Below are positions 16,828 through 25,835 of a stretch of DNA of 64,000 bases, in pieces. Every line of letters begins with the position of its first letter. Positions within the stretch are counted from its first letter, which is position 1. This DNA is from Streptomyces sp. NBC_00370 (lineage in GTDB: Bacteria > Actinomycetota > Actinomycetes > Streptomycetales > Streptomycetaceae): contig NZ_CP107968.1 of the NCBI RefSeq assembly GCF_036084755.1, positions 1,850,501-1,914,500 of the forward strand, in the 5' to 3' direction. A program made the position numbers and the translations under genes. Below the pieces are notes generated by a model. That model did no database searches, was not told the origin of the DNA, and saw only the letters and a program-made list of their open reading frames with translations.

Positions 16828-17856
16828 TTACACCGCCGCCAGGATCTCGACGACGAACACCAGAGTCGAGTTGGCGGGGATGGTGTCACCCTGCGCCTGG
16901 TCCTTGTACCCCAGCGCCGGCGGGATCACCAGCAGCACCCGGCTGCCGACCTTCTTGCCGACGAGGCCCTTGTCCCAGCCCTCGATGACCTGCTTGGTGC
17001 CGATGGTCGTCGCGAACGGCGCCCCGGTCTTCCAGGAGTCGTCGAACGGCGTGGCCGCCGGCTTGCCCTCGTTGGGCTTCCAGGTGGCGCCGGTGTACTG
17101 CATGTAGACGCTCTGGCCGTTCTTGACCGTGGCGCCCTTGCCCTCCACGATCGTCTTGCTGACCAGGGCGGACGGCGGGTTGTTCTTCGGCACGGAGATC
17201 GTCGCCGCCACGCCCTTGCCCGCCTTGACCTGCGGCAGGTTCTTCGGGATCGAGGACTGGGTGCCCTCGGCCTGGGTGGGAATCACCTTTTCGAGGTCCA
17301 GCACGAACACCAGGGTGTCGGTGCCGCTGACCCCGAGCTGCTGGCTGCCCTGCGGGCCGAAGCCGGCGTTCGGCGGGGCCACGACCAGCACCCTGCTGCC
17401 GAGCTTCTGGCCGACCACACCGTCCGAGAACGCCGGGATCACGTTCTGCGCGCCGGCCGGGATGACCTGCGGGGCCGCGCCCTTGTCGTACGAGCTGCCG
17501 AGGTCCTTGCCGCCCTTCCACACCTTGACGGTGAAGTCGGCCATCACGAGGTCGCCCTTCTTGACCTCGGTGCCGCTGCCCTTGGAGATGGTGTGCACGA
17601 CGAACTTGTCGCTCGGGTCGCCCTTGGGCAGGGTGATGGTCGCCTTCTTGCCCGTGGCCCCCGCGACGGTCGGCATCGGATCCGCCGTGTCGACGGGCTT
17701 GGGAACCGCCGGCGGCGACGCGGGGGCGGAAGGACCGGCCGAAGGGGACGCGGATTTGGACGCGGCGGAGTCGTCCTTCTTGGAGTCCCCACCACCTCCA
17801 CACGCGGTCAGCGCCAGGGCCGGCACGATCAGCAGGGCTGCAAGACGGCGTCGCAC
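16828..17856 (-). CDS. Lipoprotein with two FKBP domains
   Basis: 342 residues from a GTG start. Signal peptide and lipobox (LAALLIVPALALTACGG; Cys19 would be lipidated), a Ser/Ala/Pro linker, then two FKBP-like domains: the first at about 95-185 (VIPAFSDGVVGQKLGSRVLV, degenerate), the second at about 220-342 (VIEGWDKGLVGKKVGSRVLL, PPALGYKDQA). Predicted extracytoplasmic prolyl isomerase or chaperone on the membrane outer face. A strong hairpin separates it from pafA. Confidence 0.92.
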   Translation of the reverse strand: MRRRLAALLIVPALALTACGGGGDSKKDDSAASKSASPSAGPSAPASPPAVPKPVDTADPMPTVAGATGKKATITLPKGDPSDKFVVHTISKGSGTEVKKGDLVMADFTVKVWKGGKDLGSSYDKGAAPQVIPAGAQNVIPAFSDGVVGQKLGSRVLVVAPPNAGFGPQGSQQLGVSGTDTLVFVLDLEKVIPTQAEGTQSSIPKNLPQVKAGKGVAATISVPKNNPPSALVSKTIVEGKGATVKNGQSVYMQYTGATWKPNEGKPAATPFDDSWKTGAPFATTIGTKQVIEGWDKGLVGKKVGSRVLLVIPPALGYKDQAQGDTIPANSTLVFVVEILAAV

Positions 17857-17935
17857 AGAGGGTCCTCGGGGGTGTAGGGGGATGTCCGTGCGGCCACTCT
17901 ACGACCCTGCGCCGATCGCTCAGGTGTACAGCGTG

Positions 17936-17974
17936 CGCACGGGCCCCGTACGGCGTTCGTACGGGGCCCGTGCG
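17936..17974 (-). terminator. Hairpin terminator downstream of pafA
   Basis: 17-bp stem (perfect 16-bp core GCACGGGCCCCGTACG / CGTACGGGGCCCGTGC plus one C-G pair) with a GCGTT loop, between the pafA stop (18017) and the next gene start (17856). Confidence 0.8.
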
Positions 17975-18016
17975 TATCCGGCCAAAACCCGGCGAAAATC
18001 CGGTCGTGGCCGTCGG

Positions 18017-19378
18017 TCACATACCGGCGATGAGCTTCTCCACCCGGTCGTCGACCGACCGGAAGGGGTCCTTGCAGAGCACGGTGCGCTGCGCCTGGTC
18101 GTTGAGCTTCAGATGGACCCAGTCGACGGTGAAGTCCCGCCGCTGCTCCTGGGCCCGGCGGATGAAGTCGCCGCGCAGCCGCGCCCTGGTGGTCTGCGGG
18201 GGCACCGACTTGCCTTCGAAGATCTTCAGATCGTTGCAGATCCGGGCCGCCTGGCCCTTCTTCTCCAGCAGGTAGTACAGCCCGCGACGGCGGTGGATGT
18301 CGTGGTAGGCGAGGTCTATCTGGGCGACCCGCGGATGCGACATGGTCATGTTGTGCTTGGCCCGGTAGCGCTCGATCAGCTGGTACTTCATGACCCAGTC
18401 GATCTCCGTGCTGATCCGGTCGAGGTCCTCGGCCTCGATCGCGTCGAGCGTGCGGCCCCAGAGCTCCAGGACCTGCTCGACGGTGCCGGTGCGGATGCCG
18501 CGGCGGTCGACGAAGTCGACGGCCTTCTCGTAGTACTCCCGCTGCACCTCGATGGCCGAGGCCTCGCGGCCGCTCGCCAGCCGGACCTTGCGCTGGCCCG
18601 TGATGTCGTGGCTGACCTCGCGGATGGCCCGGATCGGGTTCTCCAGGGTGAGGTCACGCATCACCGTGCCCGCCTCGATCATGCGCAGGACGAGGTCGGT
18701 GGCACCGACCTTCAGCAGCATGGTCGTCTCGGACATGTTCGAGTCGCCGACGATCACATGCAGCCGCCGGTAGCGCTCGGCGTCCGCGTGCGGCTCGTCA
18801 CGGGTGTTGATGATCGGACGGGAGCGGGTCGTCGCTGAACTGACGCCCTCCCAGATGTGCTCGGCCCGCTGGCTGACGCAGTAGACGGCGCCACGCGGAG
18901 TCTGCAGCACCTTCCCGGCGCCGCAGAGCAGCTGCCTGGTGACGAGGAACGGGATGAGGATGTCCGCGAGCCGGGAGAACTCTCCGTGGCGGGCGACGAG
19001 ATAGTTCTCGTGGCAGCCGTAGGAGTTTCCCGCCGAGTCGGTGTTGTTCTTGAAGAGATAGACGTCGCCGGCGATTCCCTCCTCGTGCAGGCGGCGTTCG
19101 GCGTCGACGAGCAGACCTTCGAGAATGCGCTCACCGGCCTTGTCGTGCGTGACCAGCTCGGTCACGTTGTCGCATTCCGGTGTCGCGTATTCCGGATGCG
19201 AACCCACGTCGAGATAGAGGCGGGCGCCGTTCCGCAGGAAGACATTGCTGCTGCGGCCCCATGAGACAACACGGCGGAAGAGGTAGCGCGCCACTTCGTC
19301 AGGTGACAGTCGGCGCTGTCCCCTGAACGTGCACGTGACGCCGTACTCGTTCTCCAGCCCGAAAATGCGGCGGTCCAT
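18017..19378 (-). CDS. pafA: Pup-protein ligase PafA
   Basis: 453 residues. Begins [16 protein letters not shown] with the Mg-binding Glu9, and Asp57 in [16 protein letters not shown] matches the catalytic Asp of characterised Paf[18 protein letters not shown] and [20 protein letters not shown] are carboxylate-amine ligase motifs shared with Dop. It phosphorylates the C-terminal Glu of Pup and joins it to substrate lysines. The start lacks a Shine-Dalgarno; a TAATGT box ends six bases before the ATG, so a leaderless mRNA is likely. It lies just 9 bp after an MFS gene but has this apparent own promoter. Confidence 0.97.
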   Translation of the reverse strand: MDRRIFGLENEYGVTCTFRGQRRLSPDEVARYLFRRVVSWGRSSNVFLRNGARLYLDVGSHPEYATPECDNVTELVTHDKAGERILEGLLVDAERRLHEEGIAGDVYLFKNNTDSAGNSYGCHENYLVARHGEFSRLADILIPFLVTRQLLCGAGKVLQTPRGAVYCVSQRAEHIWEGVSSATTRSRPIINTRDEPHADAERYRRLHVIVGDSNMSETTMLLKVGATDLVLRMIEAGTVMRDLTLENPIRAIREVSHDITGQRKVRLASGREASAIEVQREYYEKAVDFVDRRGIRTGTVEQVLELWGRTLDAIEAEDLDRISTEIDWVMKYQLIERYRAKHNMTMSHPRVAQIDLAYHDIHRRRGLYYLLEKKGQAARICNDLKIFEGKSVPPQTTRARLRGDFIRRAQEQRRDFTVDWVHLKLNDQAQRTVLCKDPFRSVDDRVEKLIAGM

Positions 19379-19384
19379 GTCTGA

Positions 19385-19390
19385 ACATTA
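19385..19390 (-). promoter_or_regulatory. -10 box of the leaderless pafA promoter
   Basis: TAATGT on the minus strand, six bases before the pafA ATG and overlapping the end of the MFS gene. A weak TTTCAG lies 16 bases further upstream as a possible -35. Confidence 0.55.
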
Positions 19391-20689
19391 CGCCTGATGG
19401 CCTGAGCTGAAACCGGGTTCGGCCGCCCCGCTTCGATCATTTTCGGTTCCGGCCGTGGCATTCGAAGTACGGCCGGGAGCTGCGAGGACCCGTCGGGTGG
19501 CGATCAGTACGAGCAGCGCGGCGACGCCACCGGCCCCGGCGACGGCGAAGCTGGCCGTCGTACCGCCCGCGTCGACGGCGGGTCCCGCGGCCGCCGTGCC
19601 CAGTGCGGCGCCCACCCCGAAGGTCGTCACCAGCCAGGAGAACGCCTCGGTGACGGTGCCGCGCGGGGCGTGCCGGTCCACGACGATGAACGCGCAGGCG
19701 ATGGCGGGCGCGAGGAAGACTCCGGCGATCACGCAGAGCCCCGTCATCGCCACCACGCCGGGGGTGAGGGTGAGCGGCAGATAGCCCAGCGCGAGCAGCG
19801 CGACGATCGTCCGCAGCCGCCGTTCGGGTGCGCCCGCCCACTGCCGTGAGCCGTACACCACCCCGCCCAGCAGCGCGCCGAGTCCGAGGGCCGCCATCAG
19901 CCAGCCGTAGACCGACTCCCGGCCCTGGTCGTCGGCGTACGCGACGCCGGCGACCGTGATGGAGCCCAGGGCCACCCCGACGAACAGGAAGGCGGCGAGC
20001 AGCGCGAGGAGACCGGGTGAGCGCAGCGCGCCCAGCCAATGGGCCTCGCGCGGCGCCGAGCGCCACGCGCGTGAGGGCTCGGACACCACGACGGACAGCG
20101 CGCCGAGCACCCCGGTCGCGTTGATGACGAGCAGCGCGACACCCGGGGACCAGAGGGCGACCAGCAGGGTGACGAGCAGCGGTCCGACCGTGAACATCAC
20201 TTCCTGGGCCACCGCGTCCATGGCGTAGGCCCGGTGCACCCGGTCCTCCTTGCCGAGGACGCTGGGCCACAGGGCCCGCAGCCCGCCTTCGAGCGGCGGG
20301 GTGCACAGGCCCGCCACCACGACGGCCAGGTAGGCGAGGAGCGGCGGGTCGGTGCCGACGGCCACGAGCAGCACCACACCGAGCGCGGAGAGCACGGCTG
20401 CGGGCAGTTGGACGCGTGGCTGGCCGTAGAGGTCCACGGCCCGGCCGAGCAGCGGCTGTCCGACGGCGTTGGCGATGCCGTACACGGCGGCCAGCGCGCC
20501 GGCCAGGCTGTAGCCGCCGCCCTCGGCCCGTACGAGCAGCACGACGGCGATCGGGGCCGTGGCGTTGGGCAGCCGGCCCACCAGCGTGCCCGCCAGCAGC
20601 CGGGCCGCGTGCGGGGTTTTGAGCAGGTCCTTGTATCCGGTGGCTCCCACAGCCCGCTCCGCCCCTCTCCCCCGGTGCGCCGGTTTCAC
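19388..20689 (-). CDS. MFS transporter
   Basis: 433 residues with about 12 predicted transmembrane helices in two halves (for example APIAVVLLVRAEGGG, VMFTVGPLLVTLLVALWS, LLALLAAFLFVGVALGSITV). Typical major-facilitator efflux or uptake protein of uncertain substrate. Divergent from a LacI-family gene with an inverted repeat between them, which suggests local control by that regulator. The pair lies between pafA and prcA. Confidence 0.88.
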   Translation of the reverse strand: MKPAHRGRGAERAVGATGYKDLLKTPHAARLLAGTLVGRLPNATAPIAVVLLVRAEGGGYSLAGALAAVYGIANAVGQPLLGRAVDLYGQPRVQLPAAVLSALGVVLLVAVGTDPPLLAYLAVVVAGLCTPPLEGGLRALWPSVLGKEDRVHRAYAMDAVAQEVMFTVGPLLVTLLVALWSPGVALLVINATGVLGALSVVVSEPSRAWRSAPREAHWLGALRSPGLLALLAAFLFVGVALGSITVAGVAYADDQGRESVYGWLMAALGLGALLGGVVYGSRQWAGAPERRLRTIVALLALGYLPLTLTPGVVAMTGLCVIAGVFLAPAIACAFIVVDRHAPRGTVTEAFSWLVTTFGVGAALGTAAAGPAVDAGGTTASFAVAGAGGVAALLVLIATRRVLAAPGRTSNATAGTENDRSGAAEPGFSSGHQA

Positions 20690-20706
20690 CCGACGGCCGG
20701 AGTGTT

Positions 20707-20731
20707 ACGTATAACGTCAGGCGTCATACGT
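20707..20731. promoter_or_regulatory. Inverted repeat, candidate LacI-family operator
   Basis: ACGTATAACG - TCAGG - CGTCATACGT: 10-bp arms with one mismatch and a 5-bp centre, in the 87-bp gap between the divergent MFS and LacI genes. Its position fits control of both genes. Confidence 0.55.
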
Positions 20732-20776
20732 ACCATGTGCGCAGCACGCGGGTCCACCGGCAGGGAGTCGGCAGTC

Positions 20777-21790
20777 ATGAACGAGCAGGCCGCCAGGCCC
20801 ACCAGCAGGGACGTGGCGCGGGCCGCCGGTGTATCGCAGGCGACGGTCTCGCTGGTGCTCGGCGACAAGTGGCGGGGCAGGGTCTCCGAGCGGACCGCGC
20901 TGCTGGTCAGGGACAGCGCGCGGGAGCTGGGCTACCGGCCCAACCTCGCGGCCCGCAACCTGCGGCTCGGCAGGACCAGGACGGCGCTGCTGGTCGTGCC
21001 GGCGCTCACCAACGAGTTCTTCGCCCGGGTGTACACGGGGGCAGCCGCGGTCGCCGCCGAACACGACTTCGGCGTCGTGCTGTATCCGTCACCCGACGGG
21101 ATCGGCCCGGCCAGGGACCCGTTCGCCTCGGCGCGCGCCGCGCTGGACGGTGTCATCGCCTCGTCGATGGCGGCCGAGGCGCTGGCCACCATCCGGGGCG
21201 CCGATCTGCCGCTGGTGATGCTGGACAGCGATCCGGAGCGGCCGGGCGCCGCCGCCCGGGTGAATCTCGACATGGCGGACGGCATGCGGCAGGTGACGGA
21301 CCATCTGCTGGCCCTCGGCCACCGGCGGTTCGTCCATCTCGCCGCCGCCGTCGACTCCTGGACCTTCGACGTACGCGCGCGGGCCCTCGCCGAGGCGCTG
21401 GGCGGTACGGGCGCCGGCGTACGCACCGTCACCTCGGCGCTGGAGGTGGGCGCAGCGCGCGAGGCCGCCGCACACGCCCTGACCGGGGCGGGGCCCCGGC
21501 CGACGGCCCTGGTCTGCGACGACGACATCCTGGCGGCCGGCGCGTGCAAGGCCGTACGCAGGCTCGGTCTGCGGGTGCCGGAGGACGTGTCGGTGACCGG
21601 CTTCGACGATCTGACGCTGGCCGGCGCCGTGGAACCGGAGCTCACCACCGTGCGACTGCCGGCCGAACAGGTCGGCGAGCGGGGCATGTCGGCGCTCCTG
21701 GCGGTCCTGGACGGCCGTCAGCCGGCCGGGGGCGAGCTGCCGGTCACGCTGGTCGTCAGGGGCTCGACAGCGCCCCCGCCGGGCCTCTGA
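20777..21790 (+). CDS. LacI-family transcriptional regulator
   Basis: About 337 residues from the ATG at 20777. N-terminal LacI HTH (SRDVARAAGVSQATVSLVLG) and hinge (ARELGYRPNLAARNLRLGRT), then a periplasmic-binding-protein-like effector domain (ALLVVPALTNEFFARVYTGA, TALVCDDDILAAGACKA, VSVTGFDDLTLAG). The ligand is probably a sugar or nucleoside-like small molecule. Divergent from the MFS gene and convergent with prcA; a double hairpin separates it from prcA. Confidence 0.92.
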   Translation: MNEQAARPTSRDVARAAGVSQATVSLVLGDKWRGRVSERTALLVRDSARELGYRPNLAARNLRLGRTRTALLVVPALTNEFFARVYTGAAAVAAEHDFGVVLYPSPDGIGPARDPFASARAALDGVIASSMAAEALATIRGADLPLVMLDSDPERPGAAARVNLDMADGMRQVTDHLLALGHRRFVHLAAAVDSWTFDVRARALAEALGGTGAGVRTVTSALEVGAAREAAAHALTGAGPRPTALVCDDDILAAGACKAVRRLGLRVPEDVSVTGFDDLTLAGAVEPELTTVRLPAEQVGERGMSALLAVLDGRQPAGGELPVTLVVRGSTAPPPGL

Positions 21791-21813
21791 CGCACTGTCG
21801 GCGCCGAGTACGA

Positions 21814-21870
21814 CTGTGCCCCGGTCCGCACGGGGCGGACCGGGGCACAGGGCTCCGCGCGGCGGAGCCC
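21814..21870. terminator. Double hairpin between convergent lacI-type gene and prcA
   Basis: First hairpin 21814-21850: perfect 16-bp stem (CTGTGCCCCGGTCCGC and its complement), 5-nt loop ACGGG. Second hairpin 21850-21870: GGGCTCCGC / GCGGAGCCC. Serves both strands. Confidence 0.8.
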
Positions 21871-21873
21871 ACG

Positions 21874-22695
21874 TCACTCGTCGGAGCTGTCCTGCTTCTT
21901 CTCGACATCCTGAATCGACTTCGGGCCTGCCGTTCCGTCCGTGCCCGAGCTGTCCTCGTCGTCCGACGGGGCGTCGGTCGGGGTCGAAGCGGCGCCGTCC
22001 GCCTCCAGCAGCCGGGAGAGCTGACGGCCGACGATCCGCTTGAACTTGCGCTTCTGCGGTCGCGTGCGGTCCAGGACCGCCACTTCGAGCCGCTCGGCGG
22101 GGATCTCACGCTCTCCGCCGTTGGTGTCACGCGACAGCGCCTGGACGGCGAGGCTGAGCGCCTCGGCGAGCGTCATCGCCTCGCGGTGGCGCTGGTCCAG
22201 ATAGGTGCTGATCTGCTCGGAGCTGCCGCCGACCGCGACCGAGCCGTGCTCGTCCACGATCGATCCGTCGTGCGGCAGCCGGTAGATCTGGTCGCCGTCC
22301 GGTGTGGCGCCCACCTCGGCGACGACCAGCTCGACCTCGTACGGCTTCTCGCCGGCGCTGGAGAAGATCGTGCCCAGCGTCTGCGCGTACACGTTGGCGA
22401 GGCCACGGGCCGTCACATCGTCGCGGTCGTAGGTGTATCCACGCAGATCCGCGTAGCGCACACCGCCGATCCGCAGGTTCTCGTACTCGTTGTACTTGCC
22501 GGCGGCGGCGAAGCCGATCCGGTCGTAGATCTCGCTGAACTTGTGCAGGGCTCGGGACGGGTTCTCGCCGACGAACACGATGCCGTCGGCGTACTGCAGC
22601 ACAACCAGGCTGCGACCGCGGGCGATGCCCTTCCGGGCGTATTCCGCCCGGTCGGCCATGGCCTGCTGGGGTGAGACATAGAACGGCGTCGACAC
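21874..22695 (-). CDS. prcA: 20S proteasome alpha subunit PrcA
   Basis: 273 residues from a GTG. Alpha-type N-terminus ([20 protein letters not shown]) forms the gate helix; proteasome-fold blocks are [18 protein letters not shown] and [16 protein letters not shown]. No catalytic N-terminal Thr, as expected for alpha. The last 45 residues are acidic and disordered ([13 protein letters not shown]...). Assembles the outer rings of the proteasome core and docks the ARC/Mpa ATPase. It is 51 bp downstream of prcB. Confidence 0.97.
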   Translation of the reverse strand: MSTPFYVSPQQAMADRAEYARKGIARGRSLVVLQYADGIVFVGENPSRALHKFSEIYDRIGFAAAGKYNEYENLRIGGVRYADLRGYTYDRDDVTARGLANVYAQTLGTIFSSAGEKPYEVELVVAEVGATPDGDQIYRLPHDGSIVDEHGSVAVGGSSEQISTYLDQRHREAMTLAEALSLAVQALSRDTNGGEREIPAERLEVAVLDRTRPQKRKFKRIVGRQLSRLLEADGAASTPTDAPSDDEDSSGTDGTAGPKSIQDVEKKQDSSDE

Positions 22696-22746
22696 CGGCT
22701 ATCCGTCCCTTTCAGTCAGTGGCAGATGTGTTCGGGAGAGGGGACG

Positions 22747-23592
22747 TCAGAGCAGCGCGGCCCGCGGGCCGTCCGGCTGCTGCAGCCGGCGCTCCAGGAT
22801 CGTCCGGGCGATCTCGGCGGACTCCGTGTCGTCCAGCCGGCGGAAGCCGTCCTCCGTGATCACGGTGACGATCGGGTAGATCCGGCGGGCCACGTCGGGG
22901 CCGCCCGTCGCCGAGTCGTCGTCAGCGGCGTCGTAGAGCGCCTGGATGACCAGTGTCGTGGCCTCCTGCTCGGTCAGCTCGTCGTGGTAGAGCTTCTTCA
23001 TCGCACCACGGGCGAAGATCGAACCGGAGCCGGTCGAGGCGTAACCATTCTCCTCGGAGCGTCCGCCCGTCACGTCGTACGAGAAGATGCGGCCCTTCTC
23101 GCGGTCCACGTCGTACCCGGCGAAGAGCGGCACGACGGCCAGGCCCTGCATGGCCATGGCCAGGTTGGAACGGATCATCGTGGAGAGCCGGTTGGCCTTG
23201 CCCTCCAGGGAGAGCGTGGCGCCTTCGACCTTCTCGAAGTGCTCCAGCTCCAGCTGGAAGAGCTTCACCATCTCCACGGCGAGCCCCGCGGTGCCGGCGA
23301 TGCCCACCGCCGAGAACTCGTCGGCGGGGAAGACCTTCTCGATGTCGCGCTGGGCGATCATGTTGCCCATGGTGGCCCGCCGGTCACCGGCCAGCACCAC
23401 ACCGCCGGGGAACGTCACGGCGACGATCGTCGTGCCGTGCGGCGCCTCGACGGCACCCTGCAACGGCGGCAGCGAACGCTTGCCGGGGAGCATGTCCGGC
23501 GACTGGTCCGACAGGAAATCCATGAACGAGGACGAGCCGGGCGTCAGGAAGGCCGCCGGCAGACGCCCGGTGCTCCGAGGATTGGCTTCCAC
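22747..23592 (-). CDS. prcB: 20S proteasome beta subunit PrcB
   Basis: About 281 residues from a GTG at 23592 with GGAAGGA upstream. A propeptide of about 53 residues ends at EAPHG; processing would expose catalytic Thr54 ([20 protein letters not shown]), with Asp and Lys of the active site in DRRATMGN and the following strand. Carries all three residues expected of an active Thr protease. Forms the inner, proteolytic rings. Encoded between pup and prcA. Confidence 0.97.
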   Translation of the reverse strand: MEANPRSTGRLPAAFLTPGSSSFMDFLSDQSPDMLPGKRSLPPLQGAVEAPHGTTIVAVTFPGGVVLAGDRRATMGNMIAQRDIEKVFPADEFSAVGIAGTAGLAVEMVKLFQLELEHFEKVEGATLSLEGKANRLSTMIRSNLAMAMQGLAVVPLFAGYDVDREKGRIFSYDVTGGRSEENGYASTGSGSIFARGAMKKLYHDELTEQEATTLVIQALYDAADDDSATGGPDVARRIYPIVTVITEDGFRRLDDTESAEIARTILERRLQQPDGPRAALL

Positions 23593-23735
23593 ACGTTTCC
23601 TTCCGGATTGGCTGCGGCCCGCCGCTGGGGCCGGGCCGATCTTTCGCACTGTGCACGGACCTTACCCGCGCCGCAGCGGGTCATCCGCCCCGGTGCGACC
23701 GGCTTTCGCCGGTGGCGCCGGGGCGGCGACGCAGG

Positions 23736-23954
23736 TTACTGCCCGCCCTTTTGCACGAACGAACGCACGAAGTCCTCGGCGTTCTCTTCGAGCACATCGT
23801 CGATTTCGTCGAGAACGGAGTCCACGTCGTCCGACAGCTTCTCCTGACGTTCCTTGAGGTCCTCGGAGCCCTGCGCGTCCTGCGCCTGCTCCTCGACGTC
23901 CTCCGTGGAACGCGTCGCCTTCTGCTGTCCGCCGCCGGTGTCCTTGGTCGCCAT
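23736..23954 (-). CDS. pup: Prokaryotic ubiquitin-like protein Pup
   Basis: 72 residues, intrinsically disordered and highly acidic with almost no hydrophobic core. The helix-forming C-terminal half (LSDDVDSVLDEIDDVLEENA) binds ARC/Mpa, and the protein ends FVQKGGQ. The final Gln means Dop must deamidate it to Glu before PafA can ligate it. Tag for proteasomal degradation. Lies in the run dop-pup-prcB-prcA. Confidence 0.98.
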   Translation of the reverse strand: MATKDTGGGQQKATRSTEDVEEQAQDAQGSEDLKERQEKLSDDVDSVLDEIDDVLEENAEDFVRSFVQKGGQ

Positions 23955-24088
23955 ATCCTCACCCCGCTCGGTTCGCCCCGCTCGATGTGACCTTCAAGAT
24001 CAGACCCTACAAGCAGGGTCCGACATCGGCCCCGCACTTTCGTACAACGTCCGGGGCCCACCCTCATGATTCCCGTCCGGGGACCATT

Positions 24089-25600
24089 TCAGCCGCCGGA
24101 CAGCACCCGGACCAGGTCTTCCGCCGTACGGCACCGGTCGAGCAGCTCTTTGACGTGGTTACGTGTACCGCGCAGCGGTTCCAGGGTGGGCACGCGCTGC
24201 AACGAGTCGCGGCCCGGCAGGTCGAAGATGACCGAGTCCCAGGAGGCGGCGGCCACGTCCTCCGCGTACTGCTCAAGACAGCGGCCGCGGAAATAGGCCC
24301 TGGTGTCCTCCGGAGGCTTCGTCCTGGCCCGTTCCACGTCCTGGTCGTCCAGCAGCCTGGTCATCTTGCCGCGGGCCACCAGACGGTTGTAGAGGCCCTT
24401 CTCGGGGCGTACGTCGGCGTACTGGAGATCCACCAGGTGCAGCCGGGCCGCGTCCCAGTCGAGACCGTCCCTGCGGCGGTATCCCTCCAGTATTTCCCGC
24501 TTGGTGATCCAGTCCAGCTCGCCCGACAGGCTCATCGGATCGTTCTCCAGCCGGTTGAGCGTGTCCTCCCAGCGGCCGAGCACGTCCTGGGTCTGTTCGT
24601 CGGCGTCGGAGCCGTACCGCTCCTCGACATATTTTCTGGCCAGCTCGTAGTACTCCATCTGGAGCTGGACGGCGGTCAGGGTGCGTCCGCTGCGCAGTGT
24701 GACGAGCTGCTTGAGCGTCGGGTCGTGGGAGACCTGGTGCAGGGTGCGGACCGGCTGGTCGACGGCCAGGTCGACGTTGATGAAACCGTCCTCGATCATG
24801 GCGAGGACCAGCGAGGTCGTACCGAGCTTGAGGTAGGTGGAGATCTCCGACAGGTTCGCGTCACCGATGATGACGTGCAGCCTGCGGTACTTCTCCGCGT
24901 CCGAGTGTGGTTCGTCGCGAGTGTTGATGATGGGCCGTTTGAGGGTGGTCTCCAGGCCGACCTCGACCTCGAAGTAGTCGGCGCGCTGGCTGATCTGGAA
25001 GCCGTGCTCGTGGCCGTCCTGGCCGATGCCGACCCGGCCGGCGCCCGTGACGACCTGCCGGGAGACGAAGAACGGCGTCAGATGGCGCACGATGTCCGAG
25101 AACGGGGTCTCCCGGCGCATGAGGTAGTTCTCGTGCGTGCCGTAGGAGGCGCCCTTGTTGTCGGTGTTGTTCTTGTACAGATGGATCGGCTGGGCGCCGG
25201 GGATCTGCGCCGCCCGCTCGGCCGCCTCGGCCATGACGCGCTCGCCGGCCTTGTCCCACAGGACCGCGTCGCGCGGGTTGGTGATCTCCGGTGAGCTGTA
25301 CTCCGGATGGGCGTGGTCGACGTAGAGCCGTGCGCCGTTCGTGAGGATCACGTTGGCCAGGCCGATGTCCTCGTCGGTCAGCTGGCTGGAGTCCGCCGTC
25401 TCCCGGGCGAGGTCGAAGCCCCGCGCGTCCCGCAGCGGGTTCTCCTCCTCGAAATCCCACCGGGCGCGCCGGGCCCGCATCATCGCCGCCGCGTAGGCGT
25501 TCACGATCTGGGACGAGGTGAGCATGGCATTGGCGTTCGGGTGACCCGGAACGGAGATGCCGTACTCCGTCTCGATGCCCATTACTCGCCGTACAGTCAT
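24089..25600 (-). CDS. dop: Pup deamidase/depupylase Dop
   Basis: About 503 residues from the ATG at 25600 (AAGGAGG upstream). [13 protein letters not shown] with Glu10, and Asp95 in [15 protein letters not shown], match the characterised catalytic residues of Dop. The insert at about 48-80 ([20 protein letters not shown]) is the Dop loop that distinguishes it from Paf[18 protein letters not shown] and [20 protein letters not shown] are shared with PafA. Deamidates Pup-GGQ to Pup-GGE and removes Pup from substrates. Separated from pup by about 134 bp. Confidence 0.97.
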   Translation of the reverse strand: MTVRRVMGIETEYGISVPGHPNANAMLTSSQIVNAYAAAMMRARRARWDFEEENPLRDARGFDLARETADSSQLTDEDIGLANVILTNGARLYVDHAHPEYSSPEITNPRDAVLWDKAGERVMAEAAERAAQIPGAQPIHLYKNNTDNKGASYGTHENYLMRRETPFSDIVRHLTPFFVSRQVVTGAGRVGIGQDGHEHGFQISQRADYFEVEVGLETTLKRPIINTRDEPHSDAEKYRRLHVIIGDANLSEISTYLKLGTTSLVLAMIEDGFINVDLAVDQPVRTLHQVSHDPTLKQLVTLRSGRTLTAVQLQMEYYELARKYVEERYGSDADEQTQDVLGRWEDTLNRLENDPMSLSGELDWITKREILEGYRRRDGLDWDAARLHLVDLQYADVRPEKGLYNRLVARGKMTRLLDDQDVERARTKPPEDTRAYFRGRCLEQYAEDVAAASWDSVIFDLPGRDSLQRVPTLEPLRGTRNHVKELLDRCRTAEDLVRVLSGG

Positions 25601-25792
25601 GCGGCCCTCCTTGCCCGGCACCGCTCCCCTTCGGGAAAGGTGCTCAAGTACCGCTGTCGCTCCGGTGCGTGTGCGGTGCCCTTCCCCGCACTGCGCGACC
25701 CGGCGGTACCGACGAGCCTAGAACGCCATGGCGCTTGTGGGGAGATCATTTCCGTCATTGGCCTGGTGTGGTGGAAGGTACGGGAAAAGCAG

Positions 25793-25826
25793 CGGCTGCG
25801 GATGTCCTTCCGGACATCCGCAGCCG
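25793..25826 (-). terminator. Hairpin terminator downstream of arc/mpa
   Basis: Stem CGGCTGCGGATGTCC and its complement (15 bp), loop TTCC, then GCTGCTTTTC on the minus strand, a short U-tract. Separates arc from dop. Confidence 0.82.
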
Positions 25827-25835
25827 GTGTGCGTT

